Shown piece by piece: positions 1 to 7,990 of a DNA stretch of 64,000 nt. The stretch is from assembly GCA_029938265.1 (NCBI GenBank), contig JAOZVI010000001.1:1-64000 (forward strand), in the 5' to 3' direction. This DNA is from Flavobacteriaceae bacterium (GTDB lineage: Bacteria > Bacteroidota > Bacteroidia > Flavobacteriales > Flavobacteriaceae). The notes beneath the pieces are model-generated. The model did no database searches. It was not told the DNA's origin and worked only from the letters and a program-made list of their open reading frames with translations. The first letter of the stretch is position 1; every line of letters starts with the position of its first letter. Position numbers and translations under genes: made by a program.

Positions 1-1
1 T

Positions 2-61
2 GTAATTAAAAATTCAGATGATATTACCGTTGATGAATTACCACCAAGTGGATTTATGTAG
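2..61 (+). CDS. C-terminal end of a gene cut by the window edge
   Basis: An open frame enters from the left edge and stops at TAG 59-61, giving a 19-residue tail that ends in DELPPSGFM. A stretch such as DDITVDELP resembles the segment after the AAA+ domain in sigma-54-dependent response regulators, but that is a weak impression from 19 residues. The gene converges on the minus-strand radical SAM operon that ends at 165. No clear terminator is visible between them. Confidence 0.35.
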   Translation, partial: VIKNSDDITVDELPPSGFM

Positions 62-164
62 CTTTCACAAAGGAGTTCATGAAAAATCTGTATCAAATTT
101 TTCTAACTTATTTTACTTTATATCAGAGTGTTAACTGTTTTTTGAGGAAGTCTTAATTAATGTA

Positions 165-1463
165 TTAAATACTAGTATTTCTCAATACATAATTAAACCT
201 ACTGTATATCATAAAGTTAACAATGTTTCTCATATTTGTTTTCAAATCAAATGCACGCTTAGTAATAGAAGAAATACTATAAAGGTCTCTATTTGCCTTT
301 ATAGTTGCCTGGCTTAATTGTTCAGCACTCATTAATTTTGGTTTAAAAGTAGCCTGATTGTATCTAAAATCTGGATGATTCCACCAATGTCCATCATAAA
401 GTAATCTATTTTCCTTTTTAAATTGCTCAAATATTTTAGTTCTTGGGTACGGCATTAAAATATTAAAAAATGCTAGTGTTAACTTATTTTTAATGGCAAA
501 TTCTACTGTTTGTTCAATAGTATCAACAGTATCAAAATCATTACCAACCATAAAACTTCCCCAGGTTAAAAATCCGTAGTCTCGTAAAATACTTAATCCT
601 TCTTTATAGCTATTAAAACCCTGAATATTTGGTGATTTATTATACCATTTAAGGGAATTAATATTGATAGATTCAAAACCGATTAAATTACCTATACATC
701 CACTATCTGCCATAAGTTTAAGCAATTCCTTGTCTTTAACCATATCAATACTTGATTGACTTGCCCATTTAATTTTCAGTGGAATAAGTTCCTTAAGAAA
801 AATCTTAAGTTCTGGTTTATTGGCAACCATATTATCATCCACAAAGAGTATGGTTTTTAGCTTATCCTTTTCAATTTCATATAATACGTCATCTATTTTT
901 CGACATTTATGTGAATGATCAAAGAATTGTGAAATACTACAAAATGCGCAATTGAATTTACATCCTCTACTAAATTGTAGAAGTGAAACGGGAAGATAAT
1001 TTTTTCCTTTGAAAATATTTCTATTGGGAAAACATCCTTCTTGTGGAGTTCCGAAAGGTGCCTTATAAATCTTCTGTAGCTTCTGAAGTTTAATATCACG
1101 CATCAATTGTTCCCATATGGGTTCAACATCGCCTAATACAATTGAATCAGCGTATTGAGAGGCTTCCTCTGTCATTAAAAAAACATGCATACCTCCCATT
1201 ATTACTTTAACACCACGCTTTCTGTATTCATTAGATATTTTATAGGATCTTCTGGCGCTAAACGAATCTACCGTAATACAAACAAGGTCTGTTTTTTCAT
1301 CAAAAGGAATCTCTTCAATACGATCATCATATAATACTGCTTCATCAGGCTCCTTAATAAGTCCCGCTATTATAGCTAGTTGCAAAGGCTCCATACTCCC
1401 CTCATTTAGATTATAAGCCGAAATAATATCTCCTAAACCTGGTCTAATTAAAGTTATTTTCAT
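165..1463 (-). CDS. B12-binding-domain radical SAM protein (1 of 3)
   Basis: A 432-residue protein with an N-terminal Rossmann-like cobalamin-binding-type domain (about 1-130; GGMH near 91) followed by a radical SAM barrel. The 4Fe-4S ligands are C168, C172 and C175 in CKFNCAFC, and the usual VDDN motif follows near 208. I see no DxHxxG cobalamin His, which many B12-radical SAM enzymes lack. It is the last gene of the six-gene operon, 28 nt after the previous one. It shares the segment IPLKxKWASQ with the 440-aa neighbour, so the two look like duplicates. Members of this class methylate or rearrange unactivated carbons or form rings; the substrate here is unknown. Confidence 0.88.
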   Translation of the reverse strand: MKITLIRPGLGDIISAYNLNEGSMEPLQLAIIAGLIKEPDEAVLYDDRIEEIPFDEKTDLVCITVDSFSARRSYKISNEYRKRGVKVIMGGMHVFLMTEEASQYADSIVLGDVEPIWEQLMRDIKLQKLQKIYKAPFGTPQEGCFPNRNIFKGKNYLPVSLLQFSRGCKFNCAFCSISQFFDHSHKCRKIDDVLYEIEKDKLKTILFVDDNMVANKPELKIFLKELIPLKIKWASQSSIDMVKDKELLKLMADSGCIGNLIGFESININSLKWYNKSPNIQGFNSYKEGLSILRDYGFLTWGSFMVGNDFDTVDTIEQTVEFAIKNKLTLAFFNILMPYPRTKIFEQFKKENRLLYDGHWWNHPDFRYNQATFKPKLMSAEQLSQATIKANRDLYSISSITKRAFDLKTNMRNIVNFMIYSRFNYVLRNTSI

Positions 1464-1491
1464 CTGTAAATGATTTATTTATTTAAGTCAT

Positions 1492-2814
1492 CTAAAAAAT
1501 ATTTGGTGTTACTCTTTTTTTCACATATCGTCGGTAATGAAAATTTATCCCTAGCGAGAATATTAGCATTGATGGATTTTTCCATAAATTTCTATTAAGA
1601 AGAACCCTATATAATATACTTTTTATAGAGAAAACCTCATTATTGATCCACCAATACATTTCCGTTAATTTTTCAGGAGCTATCTTTTTAGGAATGTGAA
1701 CACATTGAGTTCCGTCAAACTTTCGAAGGTCATCTGTTAACATCCTATTTTGTTTAGCTAACTCTTTATATAATTCTGTTCCAGGAACTGGTGTTAAAAT
1801 ATAAAACCGTGGGATTGGTATTTTGTTTTTATAAATGAACTTACTGGTTTCCCGGATTGAATCTTCAGTATCAAAATCAGTACCAATAATCATTTCTATA
1901 CTGACAGTAATTCCCGATTTAGCTAGAATCCTAATGTTTTTTTCATGATCTTTGGCTTTTAGCCATGGTTTATCTAAACTATCTATCGCTTCTTGTTGAA
2001 TACTTTCTACACCAAAACTCATAAGGTCACAACCAGACTCTCGTACTATTTTCAATAGTTTAGTATTCTGAGCCAAATGAATGATACACTGGCTTGCCCA
2101 TTTCATCTTTAAAGGAATAATTTTTTGGCAAAGTTCTTTAAGGTATTTTGGATTTGAGACAATATTATCATCTATTAAATAAAATCGATTGAACCCTAAA
2201 CGCTTTACTTCTTTTATGTCTTGAATTACTTCATCAACAGGACGGTATAAATATTTTCCTTCATACAAACAGGCAATTGAGCAAAACGAACATGTAAAAG
2301 TACAACCCCGTCCTGCTTGAACAGGCAACATTGAACCAATTTTCTTTTTAGTCAGTAAATCGTATCTGGGTATTGGTAAGTTTTTTAATTCATTAATTGG
2401 ATAATTATACAGAGGTTTAACTGTACCATTTTCCTCATAATCCTGTAACATTTTTGGATAAGAAATTTCAGCATCGCCAATAACAACAGAATCAACATAT
2501 TTCATAGCCTCTTTATAAGCGATAGAAGCCATATAACCACCCATGACAACTAATTTTCCTCTCTTTTTAAATTCTGCGGCAATTTCCAACCCTCTAAAAG
2601 TAGCATGTCCCATACTTCCTATAGCGACAATATCAGCTTCTGTATCGAAATTAATTTCATCAACAACTTCAATAAGTAACTCCACTTGCCAATGAGCGGG
2701 GGTATAAGCTGCCAATAGAGGAAATGCCAATCCTGGAAGGTTTATTTTCCGCTGTTTGCATAATTTCCCATTATCAGCATACTGCGTAGGTTGTATAAAA
2801 AGTATTTTAGGCAT
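1492..2814 (-). CDS. B12-binding-domain radical SAM protein (2 of 3)
   Basis: A 440-residue protein with an N-terminal cobalamin-binding-type domain (GGYM near 92) and a radical SAM core with C171, C175 and C178 (CTFTCSFC). IDDN follows near 215 and a GTDFDTEDS loop lies near 304-312. It is closest to the 432-aa downstream protein (shared IPLKxKWASQ and a TDFDTxDxI loop), which points to a local duplication followed by divergence. Its start overlaps the preceding radical SAM gene by 8 nt, so translation is probably coupled. The substrate is unknown; BchE/HpnJ-type enzymes are the general class. Confidence 0.88.
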   Translation of the reverse strand: MPKILFIQPTQYADNGKLCKQRKINLPGLAFPLLAAYTPAHWQVELLIEVVDEINFDTEADIVAIGSMGHATFRGLEIAAEFKKRGKLVVMGGYMASIAYKEAMKYVDSVVIGDAEISYPKMLQDYEENGTVKPLYNYPINELKNLPIPRYDLLTKKKIGSMLPVQAGRGCTFTCSFCSIACLYEGKYLYRPVDEVIQDIKEVKRLGFNRFYLIDDNIVSNPKYLKELCQKIIPLKMKWASQCIIHLAQNTKLLKIVRESGCDLMSFGVESIQQEAIDSLDKPWLKAKDHEKNIRILAKSGITVSIEMIIGTDFDTEDSIRETSKFIYKNKIPIPRFYILTPVPGTELYKELAKQNRMLTDDLRKFDGTQCVHIPKKIAPEKLTEMYWWINNEVFSIKSILYRVLLNRNLWKNPSMLIFSLGINFHYRRYVKKRVTPNIF

Positions 2815-4177
2815 AATATTCGGCTTCTTTAATTCTCTTTTTGTATTGCTTTGTTACACGATACCCTCCCACAAACATCTTAAAAAGCATTAATGGGCTA
2901 TATGTTGTTAAATATTTTAATATTACTTTTGGGCTATATAAAATTGAAGTATAAGCTTTTAGTATTTCTTTATAGAAATCAGCAACAGATAATTTTGTTG
3001 GTCGAACCGAAATATGCGCCAGATCCCACTGTTCATAATTCAATTTTTCAATAATAATTTGGTCTGCAGCAAAACTAACTTCTGTTTTTGGAAGGGGTGT
3101 TAAAGGCTGTAAATTTACAAAATGGATCCCCAGCAATTTAATCACATCAACCATATTTTTGAAATCGCTTTTATCCCATTCCGGGGGAATAATAATAGTA
3201 GCAAAAACATCCATATTTTCCTTATGTAGAACAGCCATGGTTTGATTGTATATTGAAACTGAAATATTTTTATTGTATTTATCCAATTCCTTATCCGAAA
3301 AACTTTCGAAACCAACTATTACGGTCTTTAAACCAATTTGAGCAAGTTGGTGCATAATATTAGGGTTTTTTGCTATAAAATCAGCTCGACCATAAACCAA
3401 AAAATGCTTATTTATTTTTCGCTTTTTTATCTCTGAAATAAATTCCTGCAGCCATTTTATATCAATCAAAAAATCGTCGTCAACTATATAAATTTCCTTT
3501 TCCTCTATTTGTTCAAGCTCTTGAATTACATTCTGCACTGGTCTTTGATAATAGAGCCCATTTGTAATTACTCTGCAAAAGCAAAAAGAACATTTATATG
3601 GACAACCAAATGATGTTTTGATTAGTGCCACATTCTTATGAAAAATGTAAAAATATTTGTCACGATACTTTGAAACAGAACTTCTGTCAGGGAAAGGAGT
3701 AGTAAAATCCAAATCAGGAAGTGTCAAATCTTCCAATTTATCTCCTTTTCGCAAAACGCCTTGTGGCAGTTCTGTATTTTTATCAATATGATTTAGTAAA
3801 TCTGTAAATATCACAGAAGCATTTCTTATAACACGGAAATCAATCATATCGTTTTCAAAATCCTCAGGACATACTTCACAATGTACTCCGCCAACAATAT
3901 TAATAATATCTTTTGATATACTCTTGGCTATAGTACAGTACCTAATAATTGTTGAAACATTAGTAATATACCCGGTAACACATAATACATCAGGGCTATA
4001 CTCTACAATAAAAGATTCTATAGTTCTTTTTTCAAGAATCATATCTACAATTACAACTGAATCACAATCCCGCTTAAGTGCATACAAAATTTCTAATTCT
4101 AAAGGCTCGACAATCATCAGATGTTGCAAACCAATTGTTTCTGAAGAAGGTTTTGGCCTTACCATTAATATTTTCAT
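2807..4177 (-). CDS. B12-binding-domain radical SAM protein (3 of 3)
   Basis: A 456-residue protein. Residues 1-130 form a cobalamin-binding-type domain with GGVHCEVCPEDF near 96-107, as in many B12-radical SAM proteins. The cluster motif is CPYKCSFC (C192, C196, C199), followed by VDDD near 233. It is clearly more divergent than the other two radical SAM proteins of the operon: it lacks the shared IPLKxKWASQ segment and has TPLPKTE near the C-terminus of the barrel. The start codon overlaps the stop of the upstream GNAT gene by 4 nt (ATGA). Reaction and substrate cannot be read from the sequence. Confidence 0.88.
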   Translation of the reverse strand: MKILMVRPKPSSETIGLQHLMIVEPLELEILYALKRDCDSVVIVDMILEKRTIESFIVEYSPDVLCVTGYITNVSTIIRYCTIAKSISKDIINIVGGVHCEVCPEDFENDMIDFRVIRNASVIFTDLLNHIDKNTELPQGVLRKGDKLEDLTLPDLDFTTPFPDRSSVSKYRDKYFYIFHKNVALIKTSFGCPYKCSFCFCRVITNGLYYQRPVQNVIQELEQIEEKEIYIVDDDFLIDIKWLQEFISEIKKRKINKHFLVYGRADFIAKNPNIMHQLAQIGLKTVIVGFESFSDKELDKYNKNISVSIYNQTMAVLHKENMDVFATIIIPPEWDKSDFKNMVDVIKLLGIHFVNLQPLTPLPKTEVSFAADQIIIEKLNYEQWDLAHISVRPTKLSVADFYKEILKAYTSILYSPKVILKYLTTYSPLMLFKMFVGGYRVTKQYKKRIKEAEYYA

Positions 4178-5181
4178 AATAATACCTCCTTTATTGCATT
4201 TGTGTTTTCTAGTTTTCGCTTATATTCCATTAAAGGGCTGCTAAAAATTAGTAATTTGTTTAGTGCCCAATTACTGTGGCGAGCCTCCATAAATCTAGAT
4301 TGTGGCATACCTCCCATTCGCATTTTAGGGATTTCTGCTGTTTGCCCTAACTCTATAAATTCTGATTTACTCTCAATACCATCCTTTATCAAACTTGCAA
4401 GTAATCCCAAATAGGCACCATTTGTTTTATTCTGATTATAATCAATTCCTCCCAAAAAGAAATAATATATATCATTATTTATAAGACTTATATTCCATCC
4501 AATAATTAAATCCTCTTTAAAACAAACCAGTAGATTAAATTCCTTAGGAAGATTTTGGAAAAACTTAAGACTAAGTTTCTCTAATTTACTACGGCTGCGC
4601 TTATACACCTCTATATATAACTTATGCATTTCTTTAGTAAAATCTTTACACTTCATTTTTCGGAACTGTAAATCTTTATTGGCCATATTTATTTGATTCA
4701 ACCTACGTCTGTAGTTTGAGCGAAGTGAGGCCTTATAATTCTCCCATTTGACAAAACGGTTTCTTAATATAATAGTTGGTAAAGTATTCCCTAAAGCATA
4801 TAAACCCGCTTTTGGCTTTTCCTCAAGATTTAAAAACAGAACAAATCCTTTTTCCTCATTATAAATATGATTTTTTAAAGCTTCTATTGCACTTTTATTC
4901 CCAAAAATTCCGGCACTCGACACCGAACAAGGAACTCCTACAATATTCATTTTTATTGGACTTTTAATATTGATAAATGTAAAAATATCAAGTCGTATAG
5001 AGTAAATAATAGCAGCCGAAACCATTTTATCATCTTCAAGACATAAATAATAGCGCTGATTACAGTGATTAAACTTTTCGGTATATTTAAGAAATTTTAT
5101 TTGTTGAAAATAGTTATCAGCAAGCTCATCCCATTGTAATGGAAGATTAATGGAATCTTGAATATTTAAATATTCCAACAT
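4174..5181 (-). CDS. GNAT/FemAB-like acyl- or aminoacyl-transferase
   Basis: A 335-residue soluble protein. The central segment SNYRRRLNQ (about 154-162) and the downstream core with a FLGGID strand and GLLASLIKDGIE helix resemble the Acetyltransf_6/FemAB-like branch of the GNAT fold, which transfers acyl or aminoacyl groups to amines. No signal peptide is seen. Its start codon shares one base with the stop of the preceding GNAT gene, and its stop overlaps the next radical SAM start by 4 nt, so it belongs to the same transcript. The family assignment rests on fold-like patterns rather than a unique motif, and the acceptor is unknown. Confidence 0.65.
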   Translation of the reverse strand: MLEYLNIQDSINLPLQWDELADNYFQQIKFLKYTEKFNHCNQRYYLCLEDDKMVSAAIIYSIRLDIFTFINIKSPIKMNIVGVPCSVSSAGIFGNKSAIEALKNHIYNEEKGFVLFLNLEEKPKAGLYALGNTLPTIILRNRFVKWENYKASLRSNYRRRLNQINMANKDLQFRKMKCKDFTKEMHKLYIEVYKRSRSKLEKLSLKFFQNLPKEFNLLVCFKEDLIIGWNISLINNDIYYFFLGGIDYNQNKTNGAYLGLLASLIKDGIESKSEFIELGQTAEIPKMRMGGMPQSRFMEARHSNWALNKLLIFSSPLMEYKRKLENTNAIKEVLL

Positions 5182-6269
5182 TATAACTTTGTTTCAAATA
5201 TTGCAAACTTTCGGTAAACCTCTGGCTCCTTTCCATAACAACGTTGAAGAATTCGTTTTACAAAAGCTATTGAAGCACGATTTTCTTCAAAAATAAATCC
5301 TCCTTCACAATACTTATAACCTTTCTCAATAAGTGTAGGAAGAGATTTATTAATTAATGCAAGTGCAACTGGACTACGTTGATATTCAGGAATAATTCCA
5401 ATTTCTGTAAAGCGAAATGTATCAATTGATTTTCCAAGTCGGTATTTAAAAACATCAAAAACATTCAAATCACGCTGACCTGAAACCAATTGGTTAAAAT
5501 CGGGATACCACAAAAAGAAACCTATAGGCTTTCCTTTTATTTCAGCAAAGATTAAATTTTCATTATCTAACAGATATTTAAAAGGACTAAACATTTCAAA
5601 ATCCTCTTCCTTATCACGATTTGCCCAATAAGGATGCTCTATAAATGCCTGATTATTAAGTCGAGTGTAAATTGCACTTTCTTCTTTAATATTTCGTTTA
5701 TTCATAAACCTAATATTAAGCCCTTTAAGCTCTCTTTGTATTGTATAAGAGTGTGCCCAAGCTTTATACACTTTCATACTAAAACGAAATGTATACATTT
5801 TGTGACAATTAAGGTCCTTGAAATAATTGGCATAATAATCTGGATTATAAGGAAGTCCAAACATGGGTATTTCATCAAAACGATTTAATAAAATTCCTGC
5901 TCCATAATTTAAATGGCCATTCAAGCCAACAACTACCTTTTTACATTGCGAAAAATGCTTATAAATTTCTTTTTTTATCAAAGCAAAGATCTCTCCTAAA
6001 CCTTTTTGTGCTTCAAAAAATGAAACTTGAATATAGTCCTTTAGTTTATGATCATTAATGAGAGCAAAACGTGCAACGAGATTATTTCCATCCCTTACTA
6101 CAAATTTTTTTATAGAAGAATGTTTGTTAAACGAGCTATTAGAATTCAAAAGCAGCTTTTCAATACTGCTTTCGGTAGCACGAAAATAATTATTTCCCAT
6201 ATAAACATCAGCACTTACCTTTTCAAAATATTTATACGCCGATTTTCCCTCAATAAGCTCTATATTCAT
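5181..6269 (-). CDS. YghO-like GNAT acyltransferase
   Basis: A 362-residue protein resembling the YghO-like group of two-lobed GNAT proteins. The N-terminal lobe has VARFALIND followed by a VSFFEA strand, then the linker pattern GxLNYGAGxLLxxFDExPMxGLPYNPDYY (about 133-165). The C-terminal lobe carries a GIIPEYQRSPVALALINKS segment like an acyl-CoA-binding GNAT motif A, and a late EENR. It is second in the operon, 81 nt after the PLP-fold gene and overlapping the next gene by one base. The substrate is not known; acylation of an amino group made or bound by the neighbouring PLP-fold protein is a guess. Confidence 0.65.
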   Translation of the reverse strand: MNIELIEGKSAYKYFEKVSADVYMGNNYFRATESSIEKLLLNSNSSFNKHSSIKKFVVRDGNNLVARFALINDHKLKDYIQVSFFEAQKGLGEIFALIKKEIYKHFSQCKKVVVGLNGHLNYGAGILLNRFDEIPMFGLPYNPDYYANYFKDLNCHKMYTFRFSMKVYKAWAHSYTIQRELKGLNIRFMNKRNIKEESAIYTRLNNQAFIEHPYWANRDKEEDFEMFSPFKYLLDNENLIFAEIKGKPIGFFLWYPDFNQLVSGQRDLNVFDVFKYRLGKSIDTFRFTEIGIIPEYQRSPVALALINKSLPTLIEKGYKYCEGGFIFEENRASIAFVKRILQRCYGKEPEVYRKFAIFETKL

Positions 6270-6350
6270 ATGTATAAAATTTATAATTTCATGATATGTA
6301 ACACCATATTAATCATGCCATTGTGTGTGTCAAGATTAATCTTAAATGTT

Positions 6351-7502
6351 TTATATAAAATATTCTTCAGGTTTTGGAAAGCCTAAGAACTGCATATATG
6401 ATGATGCTGAATATGATCCTGCATTGCCAAATACTACAATATCACCAATCTTAAGTTCAGGTAATTCTACATTATTTGAAAAAATATCACGTGAATAAGT
6501 TGAACAACCATAAATAGTTGTAGTGACTGTTTTATCAGAAATTAATTGAACTCCATCCCTTATAATCATAATAGGGTGATTAGCGGAATCGGGATAAAGC
6601 AAAGGACGTGAAAACTGAACTGTAGAAGAGTTAAGACCAACCAATAGTTTATTATCTCGTTTCTTTACATCAGTAACATTCGAAACAAAATAACCAGCCT
6701 CACAACCTATTATTCTTCCAGGCTCAATTATAAGTTTAATATCTCTGTTAATTTGTTTTGAAACTTCATTCATTAATTGTGTAATTTGAGTATTGAACTC
6801 TGAAAAATCAAACTGTTTTTTTTTATCCTCAGAAACACCAAATCCTCCTCCAAAATTTAAGTATTCCAAATTGGTAAAATCTCTGGCTATATCAATTAGC
6901 TCTTTATAACAATTAATAAAATAGTCAATGTTAAAAATATCAGTTCCAACATATAAATGCAAACCTGAAATTTTTGATTTATCGCTAATATTATTAATTT
7001 CTTCCTTAGTAAAACCTAATCTGCTATTCTTGCCAATAAAGTAACCTGCACGTGTAGCGTATGGTTTTACATTATCCCCAATATTACAACGTATTCCTAC
7101 TGATTTTTTAGGAAATAATTTCAACCATAATTCAAGTTGATTTGGTGAATCCAAATTTAGTTGAACGCCATAACTTTCTGCTTTTATAATTGATTTTGCT
7201 GATAGTGCAGATGATGTAAGAATTATCTCTTGATCTCTATACCCAACTTTATGAGCAGCTTCAAGGTGCAAAATAGAATTGACAAATATATTAACTTTTT
7301 CTTCTTTTACAATACGAAGAAATTGAGAACTAATATTTGCCATTGAAGCAAAATGAATGGATTTATTTTTATACGAAATGTTCTGAAAAATACGGCACTG
7401 ATTTCTAATCTTCTGACTGTCATAAACATAGTATGAGTCAAATTCATCTTCTGCTTTACTTTCAATAAAAGAAAGAATATCTTTTTCCAAAACCATTTTC
7501 AA
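6351..7502 (-). CDS. Type III PLP decarboxylase-fold protein lacking the PLP lysine
   Basis: A 383-residue protein with the full architecture of the diaminopimelate/ornithine decarboxylase family: an alanine-racemase-like barrel followed by a C-terminal beta domain. Family motifs are recognisable: YVGTD in place of HxGS (184-188), GGGFG (218-222), EPGR (260-263), a CSTYSRD specificity-loop equivalent (C333 and D339), and AGSYSAS with Y364. In the YAVKAN-equivalent position the protein reads FASMAN, so the lysine that forms the PLP Schiff base is Met54 (ATG codon, plus-strand positions 7341-7343). It may therefore be a binding or regulatory pseudoenzyme, or use PLP differently. It is first in the six-gene operon. 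An AAG-to-ATG sequencing error is the trivial alternative. Confidence 0.82.
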   Translation of the reverse strand: MKMVLEKDILSFIESKAEDEFDSYYVYDSQKIRNQCRIFQNISYKNKSIHFASMANISSQFLRIVKEEKVNIFVNSILHLEAAHKVGYRDQEIILTSSALSAKSIIKAESYGVQLNLDSPNQLELWLKLFPKKSVGIRCNIGDNVKPYATRAGYFIGKNSRLGFTKEEINNISDKSKISGLHLYVGTDIFNIDYFINCYKELIDIARDFTNLEYLNFGGGFGVSEDKKKQFDFSEFNTQITQLMNEVSKQINRDIKLIIEPGRIIGCEAGYFVSNVTDVKKRDNKLLVGLNSSTVQFSRPLLYPDSANHPIMIIRDGVQLISDKTVTTTIYGCSTYSRDIFSNNVELPELKIGDIVVFGNAGSYSASSYMQFLGFPKPEEYFI

Positions 7503-7990
7503 TATTTTAGTATTCTTTATTTAATAACTAAATTTACGAATTTATCCATAATAATTTTTAGATATCAGTAATTATATTTTCTACTCCCATTGTATTTGTT
7601 TATATCCGTTTTTTTTTTTTTTGACTTTTGCAATTGAAATAGTATGACACAGTGCTTTGCCTTCAATTATTACAACATCATGAGAAAGAAGAAAAGAAAG
7701 TTGAAAGATATCAACAAAAGGTTGATTTTTAGCACATACCAAAAAGGCCTATTTTCGGGGTTAATGAAATAATTCAAAAAAAATGTGTTTGGCCATCAGT
7801 AAAGTTAATATACTTGGTCACAGTATAATTCCTCTTTATTTATTAGTTGTTGATGCTGCTTTAACATACGTTAAATCACATAAATTATTAGTTTTAATAT
7901 ATGCACTTAGAGTATAGCGCAAGAGAAAAAGAACCAGCTCTAAGTAGAAGAAGTTTCACATTTTAAGTATTCACACTAGTGAAATTATAA
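7503..7990. other. Intergenic stretch without a convincing gene
   Basis: This 488-bp stretch separates the PLP/GNAT/radical SAM operon from the acylase gene. It must hold the operon promoter, but I see no clean minus-strand TAnnTTTG box. It contains a run of 14 T (7609-7622) and two short plus-strand frames: 7643-7774 (43 codons, basic middle) and 7783-7917 (44 codons, hydrophobic). Neither resembles a known peptide family. It could be decayed coding DNA, since the rest of the window is much more compact. Confidence 0.5.

Noticed and set aside
160-190. Palindrome AAATACTAGTATTT near the end of the radical SAM operon
   Set aside because: It overlaps the coding end and has no T-run on the minus strand, so I cannot call it a terminator.
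7643-7917. Two tandem short plus-strand frames (43 and 44 codons) upstream of the operon
   Set aside because: No family pattern, no promoter and no ribosome-site support; mentioned only in the note on the intergenic stretch.
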